A DNA stretch of 64,000 nucleotides from Portulaca oleracea (taxonomy: Eukaryota > Streptophyta > Magnoliopsida > Caryophyllales > Portulacaceae), in NCBI GenBank assembly GCA_029582165.1, contig CM055871.1, forward strand, positions 4,223,501 to 4,287,500, given 5' to 3'. The notes under the pieces were generated by a model, which was not told the DNA's origin, ran no database searches, and saw only the letters and a list, made by a program, of their open reading frames with translations. This document shows positions 23,735 to 34,510 of this stretch, in pieces; within the stretch, counting starts at the first letter, position 1, and each line of letters starts with the position of its first letter. A program made the position numbers and the translations under genes.

Positions 23735-25514
23735 ACTCTCTTTTCTCTCTCTATCGCTCTCTCTCTCTCTAACTCTCTCTTTCTCTCCCAAATCACATCA
23801 TATGATGTAAAAAAAATGAAACTTGATATTTACAAGTTTTCTTGCAAATTTTATTTTTCCATGTATTTTTCCTCTAACCAAACAAGGAAAAGAAAATTGA
23901 ATAATCGATTTGTTTCCTTCAAAATTTACTTAAACCAAACAAGAGAAAGAAATTTACTTTACCCCAGAAAAAATTTTCCTCCTAATTTTTTTTTTCCACG
24001 AGATTTTTCTCCATCCTGTTTTCCTATGTCCAAAAGGACCCTAAATGTTTGAATTAGAGAAACTTGAAAAGGTTTATAGTATACACCCTTGAGATATAGA
24101 GAATTCTTCACAAGGCACGTAATATTGCACAAAAGAACCATGAAAGGGCTTAGATAGTTGACATATTTGAATCTAGTCACAACCATAACTGTAGGGTTTG
24201 GTTTTCCTGGACATAAAACCGGCCACCATAGTTTGACAAAAAATTATTCGGAGGTACCCTAATTTTTGGTGAAATGTTTTTCAGGTTCCCCAACTTTTCA
24301 AAACTCATTTTGGGGTACCCTTACTTTTTGGGTTAGAAATTATCAGGTGCTTTTTCGGTCATCAATTTGGTTAAGTGACCGAAATACCCTTGTTCTTCCG
24401 TTTTTTAAGAAATACCCTTAAAGAAGAATAAGGGTATTTCGATCACTTAATAAAATTGATGGCCGGAAAAGCACCAAATAATTACTAACCCAAAAAGTAA
24501 GGGTACCTCAAAATTAGTTTTGAAAAGTTGGGGTACCGAAAAATAGTTTCCCCAAATATTGGGGTACATCCGAGTAATTTTTTGGTTTTAGAAAGGTTAA
24601 GATGGCAAAAGTCGCATGCAAAAGTCACACTCACCCATATGAAAAAAAAAAACAGTTAAATCACTTGAACATATGAAAAAATAGTTAAATAACTTGAATC
24701 AAGATATATTGAGATATTAGAAACTGGTAATGCTTAAAGTTCCTAAAAGTTGGCTACTTAATTTCCTGACTAAGATCTTATCAAAAATAGAAAAAAAAGA
24801 TATTCACAATATAAAAATAATATAAAAAATCTTATTAAAAAAAAGTATATCTAAAGAAGATAGTTATACATACCTGAAGATGACCGCCAATATAAAAGTA
24901 ACCGCCGGGAGCGTGTTGGTGGTTGCGGCCGCGGTGGTGGGTGATGTATACTTCAGACTTTGTGCGTATAAATTGTTGCTAATAGCACCCCTGATTAAAA
25001 GAATCAGTAAAATACGAGTTTTTTTGTAAGTAAAAAAAAAAAAAAAAAAAAAAACAGAAAGGCAAGAATACATACGATAGCAGCCCGCAACAAAGTCCTA
25101 CGCCCACGACCCTCCAGGTGAGAGGTCTCCCCCCCTCGCCCTCCCCAGTGTCCACTGGTTTTTTCTTTAGAAATCTACAATGAAAGCACAGATAAACAAA
25201 ATGATTAGTTTCGAATTCTGCAAGGGATGAGGTAATTTGTATATACTATGTAAACGTATGGAGAAATTTTTTTTATAAAGAAAAAGATCAAAATACAACC
25301 GTTACCTTTCGTAGAGGTAGTTGGCGAGGTTACATAATAGGACGGACCCAACCGCAAACACGCACAGGTACGCAACCATGATGCACGAGCTACTCTCAAC
25401 GGTGGATGCAAGCTTGTATGATAGTGTTACAGCTGCACGATTCAGCTGTACCACTATCAATGAGATCGTCACTACCACGTTGAGCTTAGGATTAGCTTGC
25501 TCACTCTCGGCCAT
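19579..25514 (-). CDS. WAT1-related (EamA / nodulin MtN21-like) transporter
   Basis: Seven exons on the minus strand join into 462 codons plus stop with canonical GT-AG junctions in phase: 25514-25306, 25174-25076, 24990-24874, 21318-21054, 20962-20804, 20208-20057, 19966-19579. Hallmarks in order: N-terminal membrane segment ending [97 protein letters not shown]. Two EamA repeats with about ten membrane helices are expected. Arabidopsis WAT1 moves auxin across the tonoplast; other members carry amino acids or other solutes, so the substrate here is unknown. The body ends near residue 352; a 110-residue acidic tail follows, with two 30-residue repeats. Intron 3 is 3.6 kb because of transposons. 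A TRIM array lies just upstream of the start codon. Start chosen as the first Met before the first helix. Confidence 0.9.
19621..19811 (-). repeat. 90-bp coding minisatellite in the last WAT1-like exon
   Basis: Two near-identical 90-bp units (19621-19710 and 19711-19800) plus the first bases of a third encode 30-residue acidic repeats of the form [20 protein letters not shown]. They lie at about residues 389-449, after the last membrane helix. The period is an exact multiple of three, so unit gain or loss keeps the frame. Confidence 0.9.
21411..22800 (+). pseudogene. Copia pol fragment in intron 3 of the WAT1-like gene
   Basis: Plus-strand (antisense to the host gene) remnants of integrase: GAG-pre-like [15 protein letters not shown] near 21760, integrase core [13 protein letters not shown] at 21896, [18 protein letters not shown] near 22268, and the post-core [20 protein letters not shown] segment near 22530. 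These are interrupted by stops and by a 140-bp insertion at about 22112-22250. No LTRs and no reverse transcriptase are visible. Confidence 0.85.
22109..22249. mobile_element. Small MITE inside the Copia fragment
   Basis: About 140 bp separate the integrase motifs KTSC and QNGVVE, which are normally contiguous. Its ends are inverted repeats: TAGTTAACAGGACGCT on the left and, on the complementary strand, TAGTTACCGGGAACGCT on the right. It is flanked by TTGCACTCA and TTGTACTCA, a 9-bp duplication with one mismatch; a shorter 6-bp reading with longer termini is also possible. A 9-bp duplication would fit a Mutator-like element. GC content is higher than its surroundings. Confidence 0.7.
22808..24041. 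mobile_element. Tourist-like (PIF/Harbinger) MITE expanded by a CT microsatellite
   Basis: Terminal inverted repeats GAGTCCGTTTGGACCTTGG and, on the complementary strand, GGGTCCTTTTGGACATAGG. A perfect TAA target duplication lies at 22805-22807 and 24042-24044. The flanking 200-bp arms are AT-rich and roughly inverted. About 760 bp of CT-rich simple sequence (23030-23790) fills the middle, making the element several times longer than usual. Related elements lie at 45319-46187. Confidence 0.85.
23030..23790. repeat. Long (CT)n / TCTCTAACTCTCTT microsatellite-minisatellite
   Basis: About 760 bp of CT repeats, with periodic CTAACTCTCTT interruptions at irregular intervals of roughly 40-70 bases. 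This suggests growth by both slippage and segmental duplication of larger units. Confidence 0.95.
24229..24588. mobile_element. Hairpin MITE in intron 3 of the WAT1-like gene
   Basis: About 360 bp that fold back almost fully. The left arm (AAAAAATTATTCGGAGGTAC, then GGGTACCCTTACTTTTTGGG) pairs with the right arm (CCCAAAAAGTAAGGGTACC, then GTACATCCGAGTAATTTTTT). The loop lies near 24400. No coding capacity. The target duplication is not clear. Confidence 0.75.
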
Positions 25515-25554
25515 TTTTAAAACAGATCGGTCGACCCCTGGAAGGATAAAAAGC

Positions 25555-25977
25555 CAAGTCCATTATTTCACATGGTATGGTCATTATTTCACATGGTATC
25601 AGAGTCAAGGTCATTGATGTTGGGGCCGCGCCCGCAGTTATCTGCACCTCGTGGTGAGGGGGGCGTGTTGAGTTGTCCCACATCGGCCTTTGACACCCAT
25701 ATTGTGATATTTATAATGGCTTGGGTGCCTTAACCTCCTGAGCTAGCTTTTGGGGTTGAATTGGGCTCAAGTCCATTATTTCACATGGTATCAGAGCCAG
25801 GGACATTGATGTTGGGGCCGTGCCCGCAGTTGTCTGCGCCTCGTGGTGAGGGGGGCATGTTGAGTTGTCCCATATCGGCCTTTGACACCCATATTGTGGT
25901 GTTTATAATGGCTTGGGTGTCTCAACCTCCTAAACTAGCTTTTGGGGTTGAATTGGGCTCAAGTCCATTATTTCACA
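25555..25977 (+). mobile_element. TRIM-type miniature LTR element in tandem (LTR-internal-LTR)
   Basis: Two 120-bp LTRs (25666-25785 and 25858-25977) start TGTTGAGTTGTCCCA and end TCCATTATTTCACA. Each copy of the short 72-93-bp internal segment starts with a tRNA-Met primer-binding site TGGTATCAGAG (25594 and 25786). A third LTR is represented only by its last 18 bases (25555-25572), followed by a small 21-bp duplication. There is no coding capacity, as expected for a TRIM. The array lies head-to-head with the WAT1-like gene, about 40 bases upstream of its ATG. Confidence 0.9.
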
Positions 25978-27586
25978 GTAATTTACTGGATTAGGATGCT
26001 TTTAATTTGTTCATGGGAGCTAGGGATATACTTATATAATGGTTTACTGTATATGTGAAGAATTGCGTCAAAGGTATGCTAGGTCTCATTTATCTTCTCG
26101 ATACAGGGTGATCAAATTTGAGTTACATTAATTAAACCTATCATTAGTTCTAGTAGTTGAGGAATTTTGGTCGGCCTTAAACAATATAGAAGAGTGGCTT
26201 GTACTAATGATAGCCCTGTATTTATTCCCCGCCGAGGAAACAATACAGAAGAGTGGGTACCTTTCAATAAATGTTGGGTTAATGTTTTGGAATCTATATA
26301 GAAGAAAGGAGATTCCATCATAGTTGAAATTTTTTCAACTATGGTAATTGAAAAATATAATTATCCTTAATTTTAACATTAAAAAAATTAAAATTAATAT
26401 ATATTGACCTTAAGACTTGTTACAATAAGTAATTTAATATGTTAAGATATAAATTTTTACAAAATTGAATATTTTAAAGAAATTCTACCACAATTAACCT
26501 ATTTCAACTATCGTAATTGAAAAAAGTAAATATTATTGATTTTACCATAAAAATTCAAAATTAATGTAGAATGATCAAAGTAAGTTGTAACAAAAAGCAA
26601 AAGGCACATAGCTACAATTGAAAGACATAGTGAAGCAAAAAGCACATATATAGCTACAATTGAAAGACATATCACGACACAGAAGAAATGTGAAGGTTGC
26701 ACGACCAGAAGTTGCTAACTTTTTCTTACTTTTTTTCTTTTTTGAGGACAAAGATTCAGCTTCATTGCTTAACCAGAATTCGGTATCTCTGAAACAGCAA
26801 GTGCAAGAAAGAAAGCCGGAAAACTATTAAGCCAAACATCACTACATACTCCTACTTGGAACACTAGATTTAGCCAGTTGATTGGCCAAGTTATAGCAAC
26901 TTCTCCTAGCAAAAACAATTGAATTAAATAATTATTATTAAGATTATGTATAAAAAATATTGTTTTATAAATTATGTCATTCTTCGATCTCCTCCATGAA
27001 TTAATAATGCCATAAATATTTATAATAGTATTTATAATTTACAAAGTAACATACTATGTCTGTTTTAGTTTTATAAAAATATTATTAACAAGAATACGAA
27101 AAGAATACTTACATTATCACTTTTCATGATGCAACATCGATTAACAATTTTACCAAATTGTATCATTGAAAAATAAATAAATAAGTAAATAAACAAATAA
27201 AAGAAAATATAGAGTTGACTAAATCACACTATTAACTAGTCCTTTCCCAACCATTCCATTTGTCATCTTTTAAGACTCAAATCTTCTTTAAAAAAATTTA
27301 GGCAAACTAGTTAAAAAATTAATCAAATCAACCTACGTCTAGCACGAAAATGTTACTATCAGAAATTCAGTAAAAAAAATTAATTTCTCATGTTAATTTA
27401 AAATTACTCTATGATGCATCAAAGTTTGTCCGAGTTCAACTATTCAGATAATAAAGTTAGAAACTCTAATTGTAAAAGAAAAGCCAATTTCAGATAAAGG
27501 TAATAGAGATTAAGTTAATAAAATCAAAATTAAAATCATAAAAACTCTCATTAATATATGAAATTATGACTTCTATATCTATATTA
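25978..27586. other. AT-rich spacer between TRIM and first solo LTR
   Basis: Mostly anonymous AT-rich DNA. Near 26600-26680 a short direct repeat (CACATAGCTACAATTGAAAGACATA type) occurs twice. Otherwise see the LINE-end remnant at 26735-26916. Confidence 0.6.
26735..26916 (-). mobile_element. Possible 3' end of a LINE (RNase H tail)
   Basis: On the minus strand two frames give YNLANQLAKSS and then SDVWLNSFPAFFLALAV. This resembles the conserved C-terminus of the RNase H domain at the end of plant LINE ORF2 and related host-copied fragments. It is followed by AATCTTTGTCCTCAAAAAAG. It is short and frameshifted, so the assignment is tentative. Confidence 0.4.
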
Positions 27587-27591
27587 AATTG

Positions 27592-28221
27592 TGTTGGGTT
27601 AATTGTGTGGAGCCCAAATTATTATTTTGGTGGGATGAATTTTGGAAAGCCAAAATTATACTTAGTGGGCAAATTTCATATAATATTGAAGATCTTCCAA
27701 GATTGTGTTATTTAAGGAAAGATATTATATAAATTTGAAAATATTATATTTGTTACCAAATTGTGATGGGGCAATCACATGGAAATATAATATTACTTTG
27801 GAATATAGTATCAAATTATTAGGAAACACATGTTTTTGGAAAGTTAATATTATTATTAACCACAATATTATGTTGTAGTCTTGACTATAAATAGGACCTA
27901 GGTGTTAGGTTTATTTGTACAGCAATTGAGAGTGTTTCATCTTATACCACAAGAGATTGACCTGTAATCTCTGTGTTCCTAAGGGAGTTGTGTGAGGCTC
28001 ATATGTGAGTGTTGAGTTCTCAGGTTGTAACTCTAGGGAGGTTGTGAGAGATTGTGGAGGTCTGGGAATCTCTGAAACACTGTTGTAATCCTCTGATAGT
28101 GCATCGTTCGTGGTTTTTTCCCGGTTTGGGTTTTTCCACGTTAATTCCTTGTGTTGAATCTTTATTTATTTTTCGCCCTTATTATTGTTTGTCTGCTAAC
28201 TACGTCCTGAGAATCCTAACA
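27592..28221 (+). mobile_element. Solo LTR, Copia type
   Basis: 630 bp from TGTTGGGTTAATTGTG to GAATCCTAACA, with exact AATTG duplications at 27587-27591 and 28222-28226. The 3' half carries the TTTTTCCCGGTTTGGGTTTT and TTTCCACGTTAATTCC segment usual in Copia LTRs. No primer-binding site follows, so it is a solo LTR formed by recombination. Confidence 0.9.
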
Positions 28222-28272
28222 AATTGCAGAATGGATTTTCGTAAATTTGCTCAAAAATGCCTCCCGCCACTG

Positions 28273-29148
28273 TGATGTATATTTGGTTCCAAATACACAT
28301 CATGGAATCCAAATAGGAGCTTACATTGAAAAGGAGCTTCAAGCACTCACTAATCTCTCACAAATGGAAGATTCTACCAAGGGTAATCAAGTACTTTGCT
28401 CTATATTTCAAGAACCATAAAGCTAAAGAGGAAGTCATCCTAGAGATGAATATTCTACATCCCAAGAGCTTTCATTTGGTTTTTGGATCTTGGAATTTGG
28501 AGAAGAAACGAGCAAGTTATTCAAGTTTTAATCTAGCTTAGTTCATTTTAGTTCTTTATGATGTAATTTTTGAATTAGATGATGTAAGCTAGATACCCCT
28601 TGTATTCTTAATATGTCACGCCTAAAGGGGATCTCATTTAGTATAAATAGACCCCTTGGGTGCCTTGTAAACACACTTCATATTCAATATATCAAATACA
28701 AATCAAACACACATGATGTTGTTTTCTCTCTAGCTTTTGTGCTAGTTTTCGATTCTCTTGAGGGAGTTTCGTCTATCACTACTTCTAGCCTTGGGTTGGC
28801 GTCCCTTGGTGGTGAAAGGTAGAATTGGAGGAATCTTTGGAGTGGTGTGCCTATATCTCCATTGAAGAATCCAAAACCATTATCATTCATTCTACTCGTG
28901 AGTTTCTAGTTTTCATTTGATCTTGTTATTGTTTCTTCATTGTTTCAATCACAAGTTCATTCGAATACCATCTCAAATCCCCAAGAAACTTACATTCCAT
29001 TCATTCACACATTCGTTCCATTCATTCCATTCATCCATTTCATTCGTTCAATCATCCATTCAATCATACTTTCATTCAATCTTAAAGAACCACTTAAAGA
29101 TCCTAGTCTTTTGTATGATTTGATCATTTTTTATCCTATTATACATCA
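28273..29148 (+). mobile_element. Solo LTR, same family as the LTR at 319-1316
   Basis: 876 bp from TGATGTATATTTGG to ATTATACATCA, with CACTG (28268-28272) and CACTA (29149-29153) as a duplication with one mismatch. It contains TATAAATAGACCCC (a probable TATA box) at 28639-28652. Homology to 319-1316 runs along most of its length. No internal region follows. Confidence 0.85.
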
Positions 29149-29153
29149 CACTA

Positions 29154-29415
29154 TTTGAGCAATCCCAAGCCTCATTGCAGAATGGAACAATTTGCCCGTA
29201 ACTTCCATTCTCTTCCTTTTCCCCTCTTTTTTCACAACCTCCCCTCCCCTAATCTCTTCACAAATTGTTCCATTTCCATTCTGAGAACCATCAATCTCCC
29301 CAAACCCTCAACCTTCTCTATCCTCACAAATTCTTTATAAAATATCTTCATATGTATTTCTTTGAATACATATTCTTTATAAAATAACTTTTGTGTATAT
29401 TCTTTTGGGGATTCA
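29154..29415. other. Short spacer between solo LTRs with a small inverted repeat
   Basis: CAGAATGGAACAATTTG near 29178 and CAAATTGTTCCATTTCC near 29259 form an inverted repeat about 100 bp across, perhaps a small MITE. No gene. Confidence 0.4.
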
Positions 29416-30973
29416 TGTTATTGATGATTGTTCAAAGAGAACAATTGAAAAAAAAAAAATGGATTAGAGACAGGTGTAGTGATCAGATTTACAATTGATC
29501 ACAACTCACAAGTATTGGTAGTCAATTAATAATGATGAGTTGTAATCCATTTATGTATAATTGTTCAGGCAAAAAATTATGTTATTTTATCTACACTTTT
29601 ATATTTAATTTAGCTCAAAAGAGATATTAAGTTAGAATTTTTACGTAGTTTATTTAAATTTTGCAAGTTGATGATTAAAGTTGGAAAAATGGACTGAAAA
29701 TGAAGCTTTTGGACTTGATTTGGACAGACATGGACCGACCAGATTTAAATGGGGTAGAAAAGAAAAAGAAAAATAATAATGATATAATAAAAAAAAGGGG
29801 GGCACGTGCCCAGCCTGCCAGCCACTCCCAATCTCATCCTTTCCATCCCTGATTATCAACCCCATCTTCATCATCAATCATCTTCATCAACATCATCATC
29901 TTCAACACAAAAAAAAAAAACCGCCAGACCATTATTTGCGCTAAAAACACCAACCGAACCCCTCTTTTTCGCCAGAATTTAAAGAGCTCTCAGATTATCT
30001 AAATTTAGCTGATTTTTCCACAACTGCATCAACAACTGGAGCAAGTAATCTTGGGCCGCAAGTCATGGCCATTGTTGAGCACCGAAGAATTGGGTTATGC
30101 CCAGATTTAGCGGGATGTGGGTAGTTAGGGGAGGGCTGAACTTCATGTATAAATAAATGGGTAGGAAATTAGTAGAGACATCAAGGAAGTTCTCTTCTAT
30201 CAATTTTTCCATCATTCATTTTTTTTCCAGCTTTCAACTTGTATTCTCCAATTTTTCTCAGTTTGCAATTTTGAACATTCAATCACTTGTGATATGCTTC
30301 TCGGACCTTTTGGGTTTTTCTCCATTGTTGAAAAAATCCAGTTAAGGCTGAATTCCAGGACGCCACTAAATTTCAGAAAGTTATGAGTCCTTTTCGATTT
30401 CTTTCCTCTCTCTAAATTTGACTGCTTTTATTGTTTCAATAGGGGCTCGAGTAGTTTGTGTTTAAATATTCACAGCCAAGTTAGAGTTAGTCATTCTGCT
30501 CTAATTGATATACTCCAGTTGTCCGATTGTGACTTCTTCCCCCAATTTCTAACTCTTTCAGTAGCTCCCTCAGTTTTTCAGTTTGTTTTAATTTCTTTTC
30601 TTTTCATTTTTATTTGGTTTTCTTTGCTTGTTTTGATGTGGAATACTACCGTCAATCAAGTGCTACTATGTAGTATAGATGCTGATTTCAACATTTCATT
30701 AATGACAAATGCATGTTTGACTTATTAATTTTTGATAATTAATCTTACTGTTCCTTTCTCTTCCCTTTTGATTTAGTACTACTTAATTCTAGTTCAATTA
30801 TTTTGATTTTTTTTTCTATTTTAGTTCATAATTATATTAGTTTAAACTATCATTAAGCTTTTATTAGTATTGCTAAATTTTGTTGGTTAAAGTTTGATAC
30901 TACCGTCTTCGTGGGATCGACCCGTATTTGCCGGACTACACTACTGGTGGACACCGTGTGCTTGCGGTCAACA
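29416..30973 (+). mobile_element. Solo LTR, probably Gypsy type
   Basis: 1558 bp from TGTTATTGATGATTG to TTGCGGTCAACA with exact ATTCA duplications at 29411-29415 and 30974-30978. The 3' end holds TTCGTGGGATCGACCCGTAT and GCCGGACTACACTACTGG, a segment common at the end of plant Gypsy (Tat-type) LTRs. No primer-binding site follows. The open frames inside are short and unassigned. Confidence 0.85.
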
Positions 30974-31224
30974 ATTCAGAATCAACAATAATTAATGATT
31001 GTATACTCAATTTAGTCAATTAGGACTACTTTAGTTGGTTGATGACTCTATTTGTTGGCATAGTTTTGGAATAAATGGGAAGGAAGCAATTGTTACTGCA
31101 GCAAACTGGAATAGATAGGAAGGTTGCAATTGAATTAGGATTCATGTCTGATGCCCATTTTTATTTTGTTCATGGCATTAAATTGCTTGCATTATGAGTT
31201 TTGCCATATTATGATCGGTTTTTT

Positions 31225-31766
31225 TGTATTTTGGACCCCGAACTTTAGGGGTATGTATATTTTGAACCCTTGATTTTCAACTTTAATTGTTTAGACCCTA
31301 ACGTTTGTCGAATGAAGAAAAAAGAACCCTAAAGTTTGTGAGTTGATAAAAAAGCCCCTGTCTCATTCTTTGTCTTCCTCCCATGTTTGAGTTTGTCTCC
31401 TGTTTGACGCCAAACTTCAGGATTATGATTAAAACTGATATTGAAGCTATAATACAAATCTCTTATTCATGTCAGGGCTACTTAGACCCCTGAGTACAGG
31501 ATTTTAAGTAACTCTAACATGAATAAGAGAGGTTCATTATAACTTTAATATCAGTTTTAATCATAATCCTGAAGTTTGACGTTAATCGTGAAATAAATTT
31601 AAATATGGAAAGAAAAAGAAAAACGGGAAAGGGGTTTATTTCAACATCACAAACTTTAGGGTCCTTTTTTTTCATTTACAAACTTTAAGGTCCAAAAAAT
31701 TAAAGTTGAAAACCAAGGGTCCATAATATAAATATCCCTAAAATTCAAGGTCCAAAATGTAAAAAA
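31225..31766. mobile_element. Hairpin MITE, family shared with 42840-43372
   Basis: A nearly complete inverted repeat about 540 bp long. The left end TGTATTTTGGACCCCGAAC pairs with the right-end TTCAAGGTCCAAAATGTA, and the centre pairs ATGATTAAAACTGATATTGA with its complement near 31545-31565. The same arrangement and near-identical core motifs recur in intron 1 of the GLTP gene. Confidence 0.75.
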
Positions 31767-32432
31767 GAGGGGGAGTTTAGTGGAAAAATCAAATGTTTAT
31801 GAGAGATTTATGTACCTCTTTAAAAATATACATTTCATTTCATCAGTTGCATGGGTACATAATAAGGGGAATTATTGGTTGGTCATTTATATCTATGTTT
31901 GGTACGGTGGGTTAATGATGTGCTTGTTTGTCTATATTTTGCTCACTATTTTTTTTTTTCTTTTTGGGTGAAGATTGTATATTCTCATTTGCTTCTCTAT
32001 TTTATTTCTTTAATATTCTTATTTCTTTCAAAATGAAAAAGTTTGCAGGGGAATATTTTATTTCTTTTCCGTTGTAATTGATCGTCAATATTTATCTCCA
32101 TACATCTCCGTTTTATATCAGATAACATTTACATATTGATTTTGTACTTGAAGATAAATTATGTTTTTTTTTCATAGATTGTTTAACATATTCCCTCTCA
32201 TATATGATGTCCGAGTCACTTTTTGACATTTATCTATACTATTCTAATCGAAAAATTAAGTCACCGGATATGAATAATGAAGTTCTAGCTAGGAGTGATT
32301 TTGCTACTCATAACACTTGCTCAATTTCTATTTAGGGAAAGTTGCTCCTCTTTTCAGTTTTATAGTTTTTAGAATTCAACATATTCAAAATATATTTAAC
32401 CTTCATTACCTAAATCCGATTATTTTTCTATT

Positions 32433-32674
32433 CAGGTCAGATTCTTTTTTTTTTTATATCAAAACTTATTAGGGATACATATCATGGTTAAATTTATAGT
32501 ATTTTTCTGGCCAGTACTATATATAACTAGCAAATACCAGCGTATTGTTGCCCTATTGATCGAAAAATATATACCCACGCATTGATGTGGTTATGATCAT
32601 ATATCTTCATATTATCATTTATAGTCTTTGATTGAGTACTTTGCCAATCGCAGCCATTAATCTGGATTGATATT
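32433..32674 (+). repeat. Left arm of a widely spaced inverted repeat
   Basis: This stretch recurs inverted at 38277-38510. Shared blocks include ACTATATATAACTAGCAAAT and ATGTGGTTATGATCATATAT. The arms are about 80-90 percent alike by eye. The 5.6 kb between them holds the unassigned ORF, the large LTR-like unit and a MITE. Confidence 0.8.
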
Positions 32675-33119
32675 ATCATTTGCAAGATAGACAAGACTTG
32701 ATGTGTTTCATCAAGACACTTACTTTGAGAAATACTATAGTTGCCATAGTTATATTGTAAATTTTCTGTAAAAGTGTTTGAATTATTTCTTATCATGTAC
32801 TTTCATATCTAGGATGTGTAGAATTCTATGTAAAACAAAAAAAGTAAAAGTTAAATTTTGGTAATTTTTAATAACTTTTGTTAAATTTTGGTGATTTTTA
32901 GCAAATTTACGCTAATATATATATATATATTAAAATTAGAATTTTTTATTTTTAAACTTTAGTAGTTTTTGATAAGTTTTGGTTAATTTTTATAAATTTA
33001 GGTAAAAACAGGTAAATTGAAATTACGCATGAATTTGACAAGTGTACAAGGTTCATTTTACATGCTCTTTTTTTTTTTTCCCCTCACTGCTACGTTATTG
33101 TCAACATACTTTACGAAAG

Positions 33120-33560
33120 TAAATCTATCAAAGCTCACTTTGAGTTTACACAGGATATGACCACCGCAGTAAATTGCCACCTCTCTACTCAATTGGTCAC
33201 TCCAATTATCAGGTAATGTATGATCTTTTGGTAGATAAATTTGGTGATAATTTTGTGCTTAATTTTGGGTTTTATCTACTGAAGGGTGTACAGTATTTAA
33301 TTATGTAGTATGTGATTATGGGTACACATTTGCAATTTTTAATTAGGTGGTAAGAGATTGTTGCAGAGTTGAGTCACAAAAGGATATTAAGGAAGCAGTT
33401 AAAAGAGAGATGGTAGATTTCCACACTCAAAGAAAGATCCCACATGAGTATTTGAGAATAGCTTACCAAATGGATCGAGCAGGGGAAATCCTCGACCGTG
33501 CAATCTATGAGTGTGAGATCAACTTGCGCCACAGACCGACCTTCGCCCTGCCGCCGTAGC
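33120..33560 (+). other. Unassigned, possibly spliced ORF
   Basis: A 70-codon ORF (33347-33559) with mixed charge and normal composition (EAVKREMVDFHTQRKIPHEY, ending RHRPTFALPP). It may be preceded by a coding piece at about 33157-33212 joined over a 130-bp GT-AG intron (GTAATG at 33213, TTAG before 33343). I do not recognise the protein. It could be a short host gene, a gene fragment or chance. The 3.4-kb LTR-like unit begins 335 bases downstream. Confidence 0.3.
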
Positions 33561-33894
33561 TCCGTTAGCTCAGTCGTCAACCAACGTACACCCTCAGGTA
33601 AACCCTTTTTCTTCAAGATTTTTCCTTGCTTTGTTTCTTGCTCTTAGACTCTTGTTTTACTGCCCTTTTGTTTTAATCCATAATCTGATATGGAGTAATA
33701 TAATGTGATCTTTAGTTTAGTCTAATATGAGGTTCTTGAGGTAAAGAAAGAGAAAGAAGGTAGGAGTGGAAGGGGGCTTTGAGGTAATATAAGACCCAAA
33801 GCAGAAGTTTGTAATCGTTGGTTGTATTTTGTTGCGTAGACCATGTCCCATTTTCAATTGGGGGGCTTTGGATGTTTGTTATGGTTTCTGTTTT

Positions 33895-34446
33895 TGTAAC
33901 ACCCCAACTTTTAACCACAAAATTTAACCACTAATTATGAACCCAAACCTGTGATTAGCGCAGCGGTACACTTAAGCTGGAGTATTACCGCCTTCCCCAC
34001 TCGGGACAAGGCAACACAACCACCAAAAAGACTTCAAAACGACAAGGAAAGATAAGCTTAACTCCAACATAAGCCAACTCATAATACAACTTTTACAACA
34101 CTTGAACTAGGTACATAGTCATTTAAATAGAAAGGTTCCACAACTTCTTCCATTTCCTGAACGCCCTTGCTTATTTGCGAAAGACCTTGGAGTCTACCTT
34201 GCTTGGGTCGGATTACTTCTGACTGGATTTACCCCTGCCTTGGGAGCTCGAACCTCCTAAAACAAAACATTTAAAACAGGCGCAAAAGTGAGTGGGGAAA
34301 CACTCAGTACACAAACCTCCAACACGTCAAACCGTTCGAAAGCGGTTTGGTGCATTTAAATTCATTTTGAAACGGAATGGGGCTAAATAAACATTAAAAA
34401 CGGATTTGACAGAGATGTAAGCATATAAAAGTGAACTTGGTATATA

Positions 34447-34510
<64 letters not shown>

